64,000 nucleotides of DNA from Betaproteobacteria bacterium. Lineage in GTDB: Bacteria > Pseudomonadota > Gammaproteobacteria > Burkholderiales > Burkholderiaceae_F. Below, piece by piece: positions 26,286-35,349 of the stretch; the stretch's first letter is position 1; each line of letters opens with the position of its first letter. Under the pieces are notes generated by a model. That model was given only the letters and a program-made list of their open reading frames with translations, ran no database searches and had not been told where the DNA came from. The translations under genes were made by a program, and so were the position numbers. The stretch lies in contig BOKW01000001.1 of the NCBI GenBank assembly GCA_016861185.1, forward strand, positions 1-64,000. Reading direction: 5' to 3'.

Positions 26286-27521
26286 ATGGCTGCTTCAGTC
26301 CGGATCGGCGATCGTTCGCTCGCGCAGCAACTCGCCCGCGCCGAACGCGCGCGCAAGCTCAAGGCGGTGCTGCTCACCGCGCCGCTTCTGCTCTTCCTGC
26401 TGCTGACCTTCATCGGCCCGATCGGCGCGCTGCTGACGAAGAGCTTCGTCGACACCGAGCTGGCCGAAGCGCTGCCGAACGTCACGCGCGCGATCCAGCG
26501 CTGGGATGGTCGCGACTTGCCCGACGAAGCGACCTTCGCCGCGTTGATCGACGACGTGCGCGCGGCGCGCGCGGCCGGCACGCTGGCGCCGGCGGCCACG
26601 CGGCTGAACTACGACGTGAGCGGCTTCCGCACGCTGCTCTTCTCGACCGGACGCGCGCTGCCCGAGCGGCTCGAAACGACGGCGCGCGAGGTGCTCACCG
26701 GCATCGATCCGAAGTGGGGCGAGATCGAAACCTGGGGCGCGATCAAGCGCGCGTCCGGGCCGACGACTTCGCTCTTCCTGCTCGCCGCACTCGATCTGAA
26801 GCAGACGGCCGACGGACGCCTGGCCGGCGCGCCGCGCGAGGAAGCGATCTTCGTGCAGGTGCTGGGCCGCACGTTCGCGATCGCTACCGCGGTCACCGTG
26901 CTGTGCCTCGTGCTCGGCTATCCGCTCGCCTACGTGCTCGCCACGCTGCCCGCACGCACCGCGAACGTGCTGCTGGTGTTCGTGCTGCTGCCGTTCTGGA
27001 CCTCGCTCCTGGTGCGCACGTCCGCGTGGGTGGTGCTGCTGCAGCGCGAGGGCGTGCTCAATTCGGCGCTGCTGCAGGCGGGGCTGATCGAAGCGCCGCT
27101 CGAGATGCTGTACCGGCGCGCCGCCGTCTACACGGCGATGACGCACGTGCTGCTGCCGTTCATGGTGCTGCCGCTGTACGCGGTGATGCGCACGATTCCG
27201 CCGGTGCACGTGCGCGCGGCGCTGTCGCTCGGCGCGCGGCCGTCGACCGCGTTCTGGCGCGTCTATGCGCCGCAGACGCTGCCGGGCGTGGGGGCGGGCG
27301 TGCTGATGGTCTTCATCCAGGCGCTCGGCTACTACATCACGCCGGCGCTGGTCGGCGGGCCGGACGACCAGATGCTCAGTTACTTCGTCGCGTTCTACGC
27401 GAGCAAGACGATCAACTGGGGCATGGCCGCCGCGCTTTCGCTCGCGCTGCTCGCGGCCACGGTCGCGCTGTACTACGTGTACGACCGCCTGGTCGGCATC
27501 GACCGGATCAGGATGGGATGA
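26286..27521 (+). CDS. Polyamine-type ABC importer permease (PotB-like)
   Basis: The 411-residue protein has one N-terminal membrane helix (about 28-52) and then a predicted periplasmic insert of about 140 residues rich in charged and helical segments. A BPD_transp_1 core of five helices follows (about 195-405), with LYAVMRTIPPVHVRAALSLGARPSTAFWRVYAP as the EAA-like loop that docks on the ATPase. The long insert is typical of one branch of PotB/PotH relatives. An in-frame GTG at 26274 is an alternative start. It overlaps the next permease by ATGA. Confidence 0.88.
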   Translation: MAASVRIGDRSLAQQLARAERARKLKAVLLTAPLLLFLLLTFIGPIGALLTKSFVDTELAEALPNVTRAIQRWDGRDLPDEATFAALIDDVRAARAAGTLAPAATRLNYDVSGFRTLLFSTGRALPERLETTAREVLTGIDPKWGEIETWGAIKRASGPTTSLFLLAALDLKQTADGRLAGAPREEAIFVQVLGRTFAIATAVTVLCLVLGYPLAYVLATLPARTANVLLVFVLLPFWTSLLVRTSAWVVLLQREGVLNSALLQAGLIEAPLEMLYRRAAVYTAMTHVLLPFMVLPLYAVMRTIPPVHVRAALSLGARPSTAFWRVYAPQTLPGVGAGVLMVFIQALGYYITPALVGGPDDQMLSYFVAFYASKTINWGMAAALSLALLAATVALYYVYDRLVGIDRIRMG

Positions 27522-28345
27522 GCGTGGCGTACGAAACCGCCGCCCAACGCATCGCGCGTTATGCGTTGTGGACCTTCGCGGGTCTCGTGCTCGTGTTCCT
27601 GGTCGCGCCGATCGGCGTGATCGTTCCGCTGTCGTTCTCCGCGGGATCGTTCCTGCACTTTCCGCTGCCCGGGCTGTCGCTGCGCTGGTACGAGGACTTC
27701 TTCACGTCCGAGCTGTGGCTGCCGGCGCTGAAGAACAGCCTGATCGTCGGCAGCGGCGCGACCGTCATCGCGACGGCGCTCGGCACGCTCGCCGCTTTCG
27801 GTTTCTGGCGCGCGCGCTTTCCCGGTCGGCGGCTGCTGTTCGCCGTGCTGCTGTCGCCGTTGGTCGTTCCGGTGGTGATCGTCGCGGTCGGCGTGTATTT
27901 CGCGTTCGCGAAGGTCGGGCTCGCCGACGGCTACCTGGGACTGATGCTCGCGCACGCCGCGCTCGGGAGCCCGTTCGTTCTGGTCACCGTGCTGTCGACG
28001 CTGGCGGGCTTCGACCGCAATCTGCTGAACGCTGCGGCGAGCCTCGGCGCGCCGCCGTGGCTCGCGTTCCGCAAGGTCGCGTTGCCGATCATCTTTCCGG
28101 GCGTGTTTTCGGGCGCGCTGTTCGCGTTCGCGACCTCGTTCGACGAAGTCGTCGTCGCGCTGCTGCTGACCGGCCCCGGCCAGCGCACGCTGCCGCGCCA
28201 GATGTTCGCCGGCATCAACGACAACATCAGCCTGACGATCACCGCCGCCGGCACGCTGCTCGTGCTGCTCGCTTGCCTGCTGCTGGTCGCAGCCGAGCTG
28301 CTGCGGCGGCGCTCGGAGCGCTTGCGGCTGCGTCCGCCCGGCTGA
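27518..28345 (+). CDS. Polyamine-type ABC importer permease (PotC-like)
   Basis: The 275-residue protein has six membrane helices and the EAA loop NLLNAAASLGAPPWLAFRKVALP used to contact the ATPase. SLRWYEDFFTSELWLPALKNSL near the N-terminus is characteristic of PotC/PotI. The start ATG overlaps the stop of the preceding permease (ATGA), giving translational coupling and the 1:1 permease ratio expected. It is the last gene of the aminotransferase-importer operon. Confidence 0.9.
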   Translation: MSVAYETAAQRIARYALWTFAGLVLVFLVAPIGVIVPLSFSAGSFLHFPLPGLSLRWYEDFFTSELWLPALKNSLIVGSGATVIATALGTLAAFGFWRARFPGRRLLFAVLLSPLVVPVVIVAVGVYFAFAKVGLADGYLGLMLAHAALGSPFVLVTVLSTLAGFDRNLLNAAASLGAPPWLAFRKVALPIIFPGVFSGALFAFATSFDEVVVALLLTGPGQRTLPRQMFAGINDNISLTITAAGTLLVLLACLLLVAAELLRRRSERLRLRPPG

Positions 28346-28479
28346 GACGTCACGCGGTTGCGGCGGCGAAGCCGGCACTGACCCACCTGGCCGCCCTCCG
28401 GCTCTGCAACGAAGCGTTACAACTTCAACGCCTTTCGTCTTGTCGCCCGTGCGCGCATCGCGACAATGGGCGTTAGGTG

Positions 28480-28505
28480 AACAGCATTCGGAGGGCTGTT
28501 CTTTC
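28480..28505 (+). terminator. Small hairpin with short T-run upstream of the exported protein gene
   Basis: AACAGC (28480-28485) pairs with GCTGTT (28495-28500) around a 9-base loop, followed by CTTTC. It is too short and weakly followed by T to be a confident terminator. It might also act in the leader of the gene starting at 28528. Confidence 0.25.
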
Positions 28506-28527
28506 GGTTAGCCGCAGGGGAATCGCG

Positions 28528-28884
28528 ATGAGAGTCCTGAAGTTCCTGATGGCCGCGTGCGCGGCCGCGCTTGCGCTGCTGGCGACCGCCGAACCGGCGG
28601 AGGCGCACGGACGCTGGCGCGGCGGCGTTGTGCTGCACTTCGGTTATCCCGGCCCGTACTACTGGGGGCCGCGCTACTACTATCCGCCGCCCGCCTACTA
28701 CTACCCGGCGCCGCCGGTCGTGGTCGCGCCGTCCGCACCTCCCGTCTACGTCGAGCGCGACGACGAGGCCGCGCCGCCGCAGACCGAGTGGTGGTACTGG
28801 TGTCCGAGCGCGAAGGGCTACTACCCGTACGTGAAGGAATGCCCGGGCGGCTGGCAGCGCGTGCCGCCGCAGCCGGTGAACTGA
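28528..28884 (+). CDS. Small exported Tyr/Pro-rich protein
   Basis: The 118-residue product has a signal peptide (MRVLKFLMAACAAALALLAT..AEA) followed by a Gly/Trp segment, a run of Tyr-Pro repeats (YYPPPAYYYPAPP) and a C-terminal WWYWCPSAKGYYPYVKECPGGW motif with two Cys. This end motif recurs in many small betaproteobacterial envelope proteins of unknown role. I do not recognise a function. It precedes a glycine-zipper lipoprotein gene by 23 bases, so the two probably act together at the cell envelope. Confidence 0.75.
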   Translation: MRVLKFLMAACAAALALLATAEPAEAHGRWRGGVVLHFGYPGPYYWGPRYYYPPPAYYYPAPPVVVAPSAPPVYVERDDEAAPPQTEWWYWCPSAKGYYPYVKECPGGWQRVPPQPVN

Positions 28885-28907
28885 AGCCGATCCTCGCGGA
28901 GCCGATC

Positions 28908-29459
28908 ATGCGACGCACTTTCAAGCTCGCGACACTGGCGGTCGCGCTCGGTCTGGCCGGCTGCGCTAGCGTGCCGACCGGGCCGTCGCTGCAGGCGCTG
29001 CCGGGACGCGCCAGGTCGTTCGAGGCGTTCCAGTACGACGACGCCGCCTGCCGCGACTATGCGCTCGCGCAGATCGGCGGGCGGTCCGCGTCCGATCGCG
29101 CCAACGAAGCCGCGGCAGCCAGCGCCGTCGCCGGCACGGTGATCGGCGCGGCCGCCGGCGCGGCGATCGGCGGCAACAGCAGCGCCGCGGGCGTCGGCGC
29201 CGGGCTGGGACTGATCACCGGTTCGATGATCGGCGCCGGCGAGTCCCAGGGTTCGTACTACGCGTCGCAGCGCCGCTACGACGCGGCATATCACCAGTGC
29301 ATGTACGCGAAGGGCCACAAGGTCCCCGTGTACGGCCGCTACGCGCAGACGCCGCGCCGCGCCCCACCCCCGCCGCCCTCGTACGCGCCGCCGGTGTACC
29401 CGCCGGCGAATCTGCCGCCTTCGGCCTACCCGCCGCCGAACGCGCCGCCGCCGCGGTAG
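28908..29459 (+). CDS. Glycine-zipper outer-membrane lipoprotein
   Basis: The 183-residue protein starts with a lipoprotein signal (MRRTFKLATLAVALGLAGC, lipobox LAGC, so Cys19 would be acylated). A glycine-zipper region (about 75-110, AAAGAAIGGNSSAAGVGAGLG) suggests membrane insertion or oligomerisation. It is followed by YHQCMYAKGHKVP and a Pro-rich tail. It resembles the SlyB/YMGG-like small lipoproteins. Translation would follow that of the Tyr/Pro-rich protein gene upstream. Confidence 0.8.
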   Translation: MRRTFKLATLAVALGLAGCASVPTGPSLQALPGRARSFEAFQYDDAACRDYALAQIGGRSASDRANEAAAASAVAGTVIGAAAGAAIGGNSSAAGVGAGLGLITGSMIGAGESQGSYYASQRRYDAAYHQCMYAKGHKVPVYGRYAQTPRRAPPPPPSYAPPVYPPANLPPSAYPPPNAPPPR

Positions 29460-29498
29460 ACGTCGCCGCGTCGTGCGGGCACTCGCCGCGCGCCCGCC

Positions 29499-31790
29499 TC
29501 AGCGAACCATCACGCGCGCATCCGCCTGCGCGCACGCGTCGACGACCGCGACCGCGGACATGTTGACGATCCTCCGCACCGTCGACGATGGCGTCAGGAT
29601 GTGCACCGGCTGCGCCGCGCCGAGCAGGATCGCGCCGATCGTGATGCCGCCGCCGGCGGTCACGCGCAGCGCGTTGTACGTGATGTTGGCGGCGTCGACA
29701 TTGGGCATGACGAGCAGGTTCGCCTCGGCCGGCAGGCTCGATTCGGGCATCAGCGAATCGAGCACGGTTTTCGACAGCGCGGCGTCGGCCTGCATCTCGC
29801 CCTCGACCGCGAAGTCGGGGCCGCGCGCGAGCACCAGCTCGAGCGCCTCGCGCATCTTCTGCGCGCTCGGCGCCTCCGAGCTGCCGAAGCTCGAGTGCGA
29901 CACCAGCGCGACGGTCGGCACCAGCCCGAAGCGGCGCACCGCCTCGGCGGCGAGCATCGTCATCTCGGCGATCTGCTCGGCGCTCGGATCGACGTTGACG
30001 TGCGTGTCGCAGATGAAGAGCTGCCGGTTCGGCAGGATCAGTAGCTGCATCGCCGCGAACGTCTTCACGCCGGGCCGCATGCCGATCACGTTGCGCACGT
30101 ACTTCAGGTGGTCGGCGTAGCCGCCGACGGTGCCGCACAGCATCGCGTCGGCGTCTCCGCGCCGCACCAGCATCGCGCCGATCAGCGTCGTTCGCGTGCG
30201 CACCTCCGCCTGCGCGAGCGCGCGTGTGACGCCCTTGCGGCGGGTCAGCTGGTAGTACTCGCTCCAGGTGTCGCGATAGCGCGGATCGTCGAGCACGTTG
30301 ACGACCTCGACGTCTTTGTCGAGCCGCAGCCGCAGCCCGTAGCGCTCGATCCGCATCCGGATCACGTCGGGTCGGCCGATCAGGATCGGCCGCGCGATGC
30401 CCTCGTCGACGACGATCTGCGCGGCGCGCAGCACGCGCTCTTCCTCGCCCTCGGCGTAGATGAGCCGCTTCGGCGACTTCTTCGCCGCCGCGAACACCGG
30501 CTCCATCGTGCTGCCGGACTGGTACACGAAGCGGCGCAGCCGCCCGCGATACGCGTCCAGGTCGGCGATCGGCCGCGTGGCCACGCCGCTTTCCATCGCG
30601 GCCTTGGCTACTGCCGGCGCGATCCGCTCGATCAGCCGCGGGTCGAAGGGCTTGGGGATCAGGTACTCGGGGCCGAAGCACAGCCCGTCCGCGCCGTAGG
30701 CGCTCGCGACCTCGTCGGGAATCTCGGCGTGCGTCAGATCGGCGAGCGCACGCACGGTCGCGAGCTTCATCGCCTCGTTGATCGTCGTCGCGCCGACGTC
30801 CAGCGCCCCGCGGAAGATGAACGGGAAACAGAGGACGTTGTTGACCTGGTTCGGATAGTCGGAGCGCCCGGTGCCGATGATCACGTCCGGGCGCACGGCC
30901 TTGGCGACCTCCGGCATGATCTCCGGCGTCGGATTGGCCATCGCCAGCACGATCGGCTGCGGCGCCATCGTCTTCAGCATCTCGGGCGTCAGCGCGCCCG
31001 CGGTCGAAAGGCCCATGAAGATGTCCGCGCCCGGCATCGCGTCGGCGAGCGTGCGCGCTGCGGTCTCGCGCGCGTAGCGCGCCTTGCTCTCGTCGAGCCC
31101 CGGGCGGCCGGCGTAAAGAACGCCCTTGCTGTCGGCGACCAGCACGTTCTCGCGCCTCAAACCGAGGCTGACAAGCAGGTCGAGGCAGGCGATCGCCGCC
31201 GCGCCCGCGCCGCTGCAGACGAGCTTCGCCCGCGCGATGTCCTTGCCGACCAGCCGCAGTCCGTTCAGCACCGCCGCGGCGGCGACGATCGCGGTGCCGT
31301 GCTGGTCGTCGTGGAACACGGGGATCTTCATCCGCTCGCGCAGCTTGCGCTCGACGTAGAAGCACTCGGGCGCCTTGATGTCCTCGAGATTGATGCCGCC
31401 GAAGGTCGGCTCCAGCGCCGCGATGATCTCGACCAGCTTGTCCGGGTCGCGCTCGGCGATCTCGATGTCGAACACGTCGATGCCGGCGAACTTCTTGAAC
31501 AGGCAGCCTTTGCCTTCCATCACCGGCTTGCCCGCGAGCGGGCCGATGTTGCCGAGCCCGAGCACCGCGGTGCCGTTGGTGACGACCGCGACCAGGTTGC
31601 CGCGCGCGGTCAGCGTGTAGGCCTCGCCGGGATCGCGCGCGATCTCGTTGCAGGCTTCGGCCACGCCGGGCGAATAAGCGAGCGCCAGGTCGCGCTGCGT
31701 GACCATCGCCTTCGTCGGAACGACCGAGATCTTTCCGGGCGTGGGCTGGCGGTGATACTCAAGCGCCGCTTCGCGCAGGTTTTCCGACAT
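29499..31790 (-). CDS. maeB: NADP-dependent malic enzyme with phosphotransacetylase-like domain
   Basis: The 763-residue enzyme decarboxylates malate to pyruvate with reduction of NADP, supplying NADPH and linking the TCA cycle to pyruvate. The malic enzyme part (about 1-430) carries [14 protein letters not shown], the catalytic-region [13 protein letters not shown] and [10 protein letters not shown], and the nucleotide motif [16 protein letters not shown]. The C-terminal part (about 435-760) is a phosphotransacetylase-like domain, normally regulatory and acetyl-CoA sensing in MaeB. The length matches the family (about 760). It stands alone. Confidence 0.95.
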   Translation of the reverse strand: MSENLREAALEYHRQPTPGKISVVPTKAMVTQRDLALAYSPGVAEACNEIARDPGEAYTLTARGNLVAVVTNGTAVLGLGNIGPLAGKPVMEGKGCLFKKFAGIDVFDIEIAERDPDKLVEIIAALEPTFGGINLEDIKAPECFYVERKLRERMKIPVFHDDQHGTAIVAAAAVLNGLRLVGKDIARAKLVCSGAGAAAIACLDLLVSLGLRRENVLVADSKGVLYAGRPGLDESKARYARETAARTLADAMPGADIFMGLSTAGALTPEMLKTMAPQPIVLAMANPTPEIMPEVAKAVRPDVIIGTGRSDYPNQVNNVLCFPFIFRGALDVGATTINEAMKLATVRALADLTHAEIPDEVASAYGADGLCFGPEYLIPKPFDPRLIERIAPAVAKAAMESGVATRPIADLDAYRGRLRRFVYQSGSTMEPVFAAAKKSPKRLIYAEGEEERVLRAAQIVVDEGIARPILIGRPDVIRMRIERYGLRLRLDKDVEVVNVLDDPRYRDTWSEYYQLTRRKGVTRALAQAEVRTRTTLIGAMLVRRGDADAMLCGTVGGYADHLKYVRNVIGMRPGVKTFAAMQLLILPNRQLFICDTHVNVDPSAEQIAEMTMLAAEAVRRFGLVPTVALVSHSSFGSSEAPSAQKMREALELVLARGPDFAVEGEMQADAALSKTVLDSLMPESSLPAEANLLVMPNVDAANITYNALRVTAGGGITIGAILLGAAQPVHILTPSSTVRRIVNMSAVAVVDACAQADARVMVR

Positions 31791-31860
31791 GGCGCCTCCC
31801 GCGATCGATTTGTGTCGTCGAGAGATTACGCCGCTGCCCGGCGGCAGGGCGATGCGACCC

Positions 31861-33420
31861 TCAGCTGCCTGCCGCCGCCTTCGCGCGCAGCACGCCTTCG
31901 CACGTCGCGCGTTCGGGCGTTGGCGCGGGCAGCTTCGCGCAATGCTCGCCGAGCCGCCTGCGCAGCGCGGCCAGCACGACGTCCTGGCGGTTCGACTCGG
32001 CCCAGCCGACGACGCGGCCGCCCATGCGCTCGAGCGTGGCGCGATTGCGTTCGTGGAAGGTCGCGGGCACCGGCTCGAGCTCGCCGATCACACTGCGTGC
32101 GGCGGCCTCGATGCGGGCGGCGTCGTCGGGCGCCAGCTCGATCAGCGCGTTGACGTAGGACGCGCCCCATTGCAGCCGCGTGGCCGGGCCCTTCGAGGCC
32201 GCGTAGGCCTGCTCGTACCAGCCGAGCGCGGCCGCCTTGTCGCCGCGCTTCTTCGCGTTGCTCGCCAGGCCCGACATGAAGTAGTAGGGCGAATGCGAGC
32301 GCGCCAGTTCGCGCTTGAGCATCGCGTCGGATTCGTCGAGCAGGCCCGCTTCGCGCAGCGTGTAGGCGGCGGCGCTGATCACGGCCTGGCGCTCATAGCG
32401 GTCGGTCGTCTCGCGGTCGGCGCGTTCGGCGGCTGCGCGCACGTCGGCGACGAGCCGCGCCGGCAGCGGCGCGTCCTTCGGCGCATCGAGCCGCGCCAGC
32501 GCCACGCGCGCCAGCGCCGCCGACACGCGGTCGGCCTTCGACAGGCTCGCATCGTCGCCGAAGCGCACGAGCAGCCGATCCCACTCCGCCACCAACGCCT
32601 TGCGCTCGGCGCTGCCGGCCGCGGTGACGTAACCGGCGATGTCGCCGGCCGCATCGGTCAGCACCGAGAAGTTCTCGCGCGCGAGCTTCGCGTCGGTGAG
32701 CACCGCCCGGACCTGCGGGTACGCGGCGGCGGGCGCGGCGCGCTTGTCCTGCGCGCTCGCCGCCGCGGCGATCGCTTTCAGCGTGAGCCGCGCGCGCGCA
32801 TCGGCGACCGCATGCGGGCAGCGCTGCGCCAGAAGCGCGAGCGTCTCGGCGACCTGCGCCTTCGGCACCGCGGCCTCGTGGTCGGTTTCCCACGAGTAGT
32901 ACGCGAGCAGCCGCCAGTCGGCGGGCGTCAACGCGGGGTTCTCGGACAACGCGGCGACGAGCAGCGTCTTCACGGGCCGCGTCGCGTTCATGCCGAGGGT
33001 CAGCACGCGCATGTACTGCTGCGCGTCGACCTCGCCGGGCAGCCGCGTGACTTCGATGCCGTCCGGGCGGAACAGCACCATGGTCGGATAGCCGCTGACC
33101 TTGAAGCGGCTGGCAAGCATCTGCGCCGAAGGCGAATCGCCGTCGATGTACACCGGAACGAACACGCGCGAGCGCTCGATGAAGTCGCGCCGGTTGAAGA
33201 TCGTCGCCTTGACCTGGTTGCACGGCGGGCACCATTCGGCGCCCCAGTACAGGAACAGCGGCCGTCGCTCGCGCCTGGCGCGCGCGAACGCCGAATCGAC
33301 GTCGCCCGCGTGCCAGGCGATGTCCTGTCCGCTCGCCTTCGTGCCCTTGGCGGCGGTCGCGGCATGCGCCGCGGGGACGCCGAGAAGCAGGACCGTCACC
33401 GCGATGAGCCAAGGCTTCAT
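31861..33420 (-). CDS. Exported thioredoxin-fold protein with long helical C-terminus
   Basis: The 519-residue protein has a signal peptide (about 1-20), then a thioredoxin-like domain (about 33-150) with the redox motif WCPPC (Cys64, Cys67) and the cis-Pro region SGYPTMVLF. A further ~360 residues of predicted helical, TPR-like repeats follow (for example KKRGDKAAALGWYEQAYAASKG). It would act in the periplasm as a thiol oxidoreductase or chaperone, with the helical part recruiting partners. The start ATG at 33420 fits the signal peptide; a longer upstream frame is spurious. Confidence 0.82.
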   Translation of the reverse strand: MKPWLIAVTVLLLGVPAAHAATAAKGTKASGQDIAWHAGDVDSAFARARRERRPLFLYWGAEWCPPCNQVKATIFNRRDFIERSRVFVPVYIDGDSPSAQMLASRFKVSGYPTMVLFRPDGIEVTRLPGEVDAQQYMRVLTLGMNATRPVKTLLVAALSENPALTPADWRLLAYYSWETDHEAAVPKAQVAETLALLAQRCPHAVADARARLTLKAIAAAASAQDKRAAPAAAYPQVRAVLTDAKLARENFSVLTDAAGDIAGYVTAAGSAERKALVAEWDRLLVRFGDDASLSKADRVSAALARVALARLDAPKDAPLPARLVADVRAAAERADRETTDRYERQAVISAAAYTLREAGLLDESDAMLKRELARSHSPYYFMSGLASNAKKRGDKAAALGWYEQAYAASKGPATRLQWGASYVNALIELAPDDAARIEAAARSVIGELEPVPATFHERNRATLERMGGRVVGWAESNRQDVVLAALRRRLGEHCAKLPAPTPERATCEGVLRAKAAAGS

Positions 33421-33440
33421 GCGACCTCCGGCGATCGGGT

Positions 33441-33869
33441 TCAACACGTACGCCCGACGATCGACGCGGTGGCGATCAGCTCCTCGAGCAGCGCCATCGC
33501 CGCGCGTCCTGAAGCGGCGTACGGGTCGAGCGCGGGCTTCTCCGAGTACTTCAGCAGCGTCGACGGATTCACCTTCGCGAGGTTGACCTGCCCCATCGTC
33601 CAGCCGGCGAAGCGCCGCTCGGACACCTCCTCGTAATGCAGCAGCACCACGTCGCGGTGGCGCTTGTCGCGCACGATCCTGTTGTAGAGCTGGTTGACCG
33701 CGTCGCGCCCGCCTTCGAGCACCTGCATGTAGACGTCGCCCCCGTGGCACAGGATCCCGGTGATACCCAGCTCCGGGTTGTGCTTGCGCGACTGCGCGAG
33801 GATCGATTCGATCACCTCGTGCGTCACCGCGTCGGCGGTGCGGCTGGCGTACAGCAGGCGGACGAGCAT
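33441..33869 (-). CDS. BLUF-domain blue-light photoreceptor, short form
   Basis: This 142-residue protein is an FAD-binding BLUF photoreceptor with no fused output domain. The photocycle residues are all present at the canonical spacing: Tyr7 (LLYASR), Asn31 (KHNPEL), Gln49 (YMQVLEG) and Trp90/Met92 (AGWTMGQ). The spacings of 24, 18 and 41 residues equal those between Y21, N45, Q63 and W104 of AppA. Short BLUF proteins signal by protein-protein contact. It is encoded 35 bases downstream of folE on the same strand, so the pair may be co-transcribed. Confidence 0.93.
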   Translation of the reverse strand: MLVRLLYASRTADAVTHEVIESILAQSRKHNPELGITGILCHGGDVYMQVLEGGRDAVNQLYNRIVRDKRHRDVVLLHYEEVSERRFAGWTMGQVNLAKVNPSTLLKYSEKPALDPYAASGRAAMALLEELIATASIVGRTC

Positions 33870-33904
33870 GGCAGCGGCTTTCGAGTGTGGCGATCGAGCG
33901 GTGA

Positions 33905-34624
33905 TCAGGCGCCCTTTTGCAGCAGCGCCAGGAATTCGCGGCGCAGGCTCACGTCCTTCAGGAACACGCCGCGCATCACGCTGTTGACCATCTTGGAATC
34001 GGTGTCCTTGACGCCGCGCCACTGCATGCAGAAGTGATCGGCCTCCATCACCAGCGCAAGCCCGTCGGGCTGCATGCGCTCCTGCAGCAGGTCCGCGAGC
34101 CGCGCGACCGCCTCCTCCTGGATCTGCGGCCGGCTCATCACCCAGTCCGCGAGCCGCGCGTACTTCGACAATCCGATCAGGTTCGAGTGTTCGTTGGGCA
34201 TCACGCCGATCCAGAGCTTGCCGATGATCGGACACAGATGGTGCGAGCAGGCGCTGCGCACCGTGATCGGTCCGACGATCATCAGCTCGTTCAGGTGCTC
34301 GACGTTCGGGAACTCGGTGACCGGCGGCTCGGGGACGTAGCGGCCGCGGAAGACCTCGTTGACGTACATCTTCGCCACGCGGCGCGCGGTGTCCTGCGTG
34401 TTGTGGTCGCCTTCGGTGTCGATCACCAGGCTGTCGAGCACGCCGAGCAGCTTGCGCTCGACCTCGGCGCGCAGCAGCTCGAGCTCGCCCGGCTCGATGA
34501 AGCGCGCGATGTTGTCGTTGGCGTGGAAGCGCTCGCGCGCCCGCTGCAGGCGCTCGCGGATCTTCTGCGACACCGGCACGCCAAGGTCCTCGGCGGCGGC
34601 GCGCTTGCGGGTCGGATCGTCCAT
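33905..34624 (-). CDS. folE: GTP cyclohydrolase I
   Basis: The 239-residue enzyme converts GTP to 7,8-dihydroneopterin triphosphate, the first step to tetrahydrofolate. Zinc ligands are visible as Cys126 and His129 (SACSHHLCPI) and Cys199 (EADHFCMQWRG). The substrate-contacting region includes NEHSNLIGLSKYARLADW. The N-terminal ~40 residues are a variable extension. The ATG at 34624 is preferred to an upstream in-frame start. It is followed by the BLUF gene and preceded by PagL on the same strand. Confidence 0.95.
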   Translation of the reverse strand: MDDPTRKRAAAEDLGVPVSQKIRERLQRARERFHANDNIARFIEPGELELLRAEVERKLLGVLDSLVIDTEGDHNTQDTARRVAKMYVNEVFRGRYVPEPPVTEFPNVEHLNELMIVGPITVRSACSHHLCPIIGKLWIGVMPNEHSNLIGLSKYARLADWVMSRPQIQEEAVARLADLLQERMQPDGLALVMEADHFCMQWRGVKDTDSKMVNSVMRGVFLKDVSLRREFLALLQKGA

Positions 34625-34690
34625 GGCTGAATCGCCCGGCGGTGACAGTCCTGGATCGTAGCCCGAACCGGCGCCGGCGGACACGGGCGC

Positions 34691-35260
34691 CTACAGGAAT
34701 CGGTACTCGAGCCGCAGCACGTGAAAGTTCACGCCCGGGTTCGGATGGCGGATGCCCGCGTTCGAATAGTGGACGAAGCGATAGCTCAGCTCGAACTCGT
34801 CGTGGTCGCCGAAGCTGCGCCCGACCGCGAGGTGATCGCTGAACTGGAAGTGCGTGCTGAAGCGCCGGTCGCGCGTCTCGTACAGATCCGACAACGTGTT
34901 CAGACCGATGCCGAAGTCGAAGAACCAGCGCGCGATGCGCGCATCGCGCAGCCGCAGATAAGGCGTTAAGCCGACCACCGTGATCCGGCGGCGGTCGGCC
35001 GCGTTCGGCTGCGGAAAACGCCAATGCGCGACCGAGATCTCGCCGAAAGTCGCCAGGCCCGTCGTCGCGCGCGACCATAGCGGCGCGGCCGGCGCCGCAA
35101 CCAGCGCAAGGCGCACGGTATCGGTGCCGTTGCCGTGGCCGGCTTCGGCCGCGACCCCGATGCGCCAGCGTGCGGGCCCGGCCGCCGATGCGGCGGATGC
35201 AACGGCCAGCGCGGCCGCTGCGCACGCGAGCGCGGCCGCCCGCGGCGCCCGGTCGAGCAT
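34691..35260 (-). CDS. pagL: Lipid A 3-O-deacylase (PagL-like outer-membrane enzyme)
   Basis: The 189-residue protein begins with a signal peptide (MLDRAPRAAALACAAAALAVASAASA). The mature part is a PagL-type eight-stranded outer-membrane barrel with alternating hydrophobic strands and a terminal Phe-rich strand (LRLEYRFL). The catalytic His-Ser pair is seen as His164 and Ser166 in FVHYSNAGI. The third acidic residue of the triad could not be placed with confidence. PagL removes the 3-O acyl chain of lipid A and alters endotoxin and membrane properties. It lies 66 bases upstream of folE on the same strand. Confidence 0.82.
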   Translation of the reverse strand: MLDRAPRAAALACAAAALAVASAASAAGPARWRIGVAAEAGHGNGTDTVRLALVAAPAAPLWSRATTGLATFGEISVAHWRFPQPNAADRRRITVVGLTPYLRLRDARIARWFFDFGIGLNTLSDLYETRDRRFSTHFQFSDHLAVGRSFGDHDEFELSYRFVHYSNAGIRHPNPGVNFHVLRLEYRFL

Positions 35261-35349
35261 CGTCTTCACACCCCAAAAAATACGCGGTACCCGGCGGGCC
35301 GCGCAAATCAAAGGCTCGCGCGGCACTGCTCTGGCACACTGCGCGGCGC

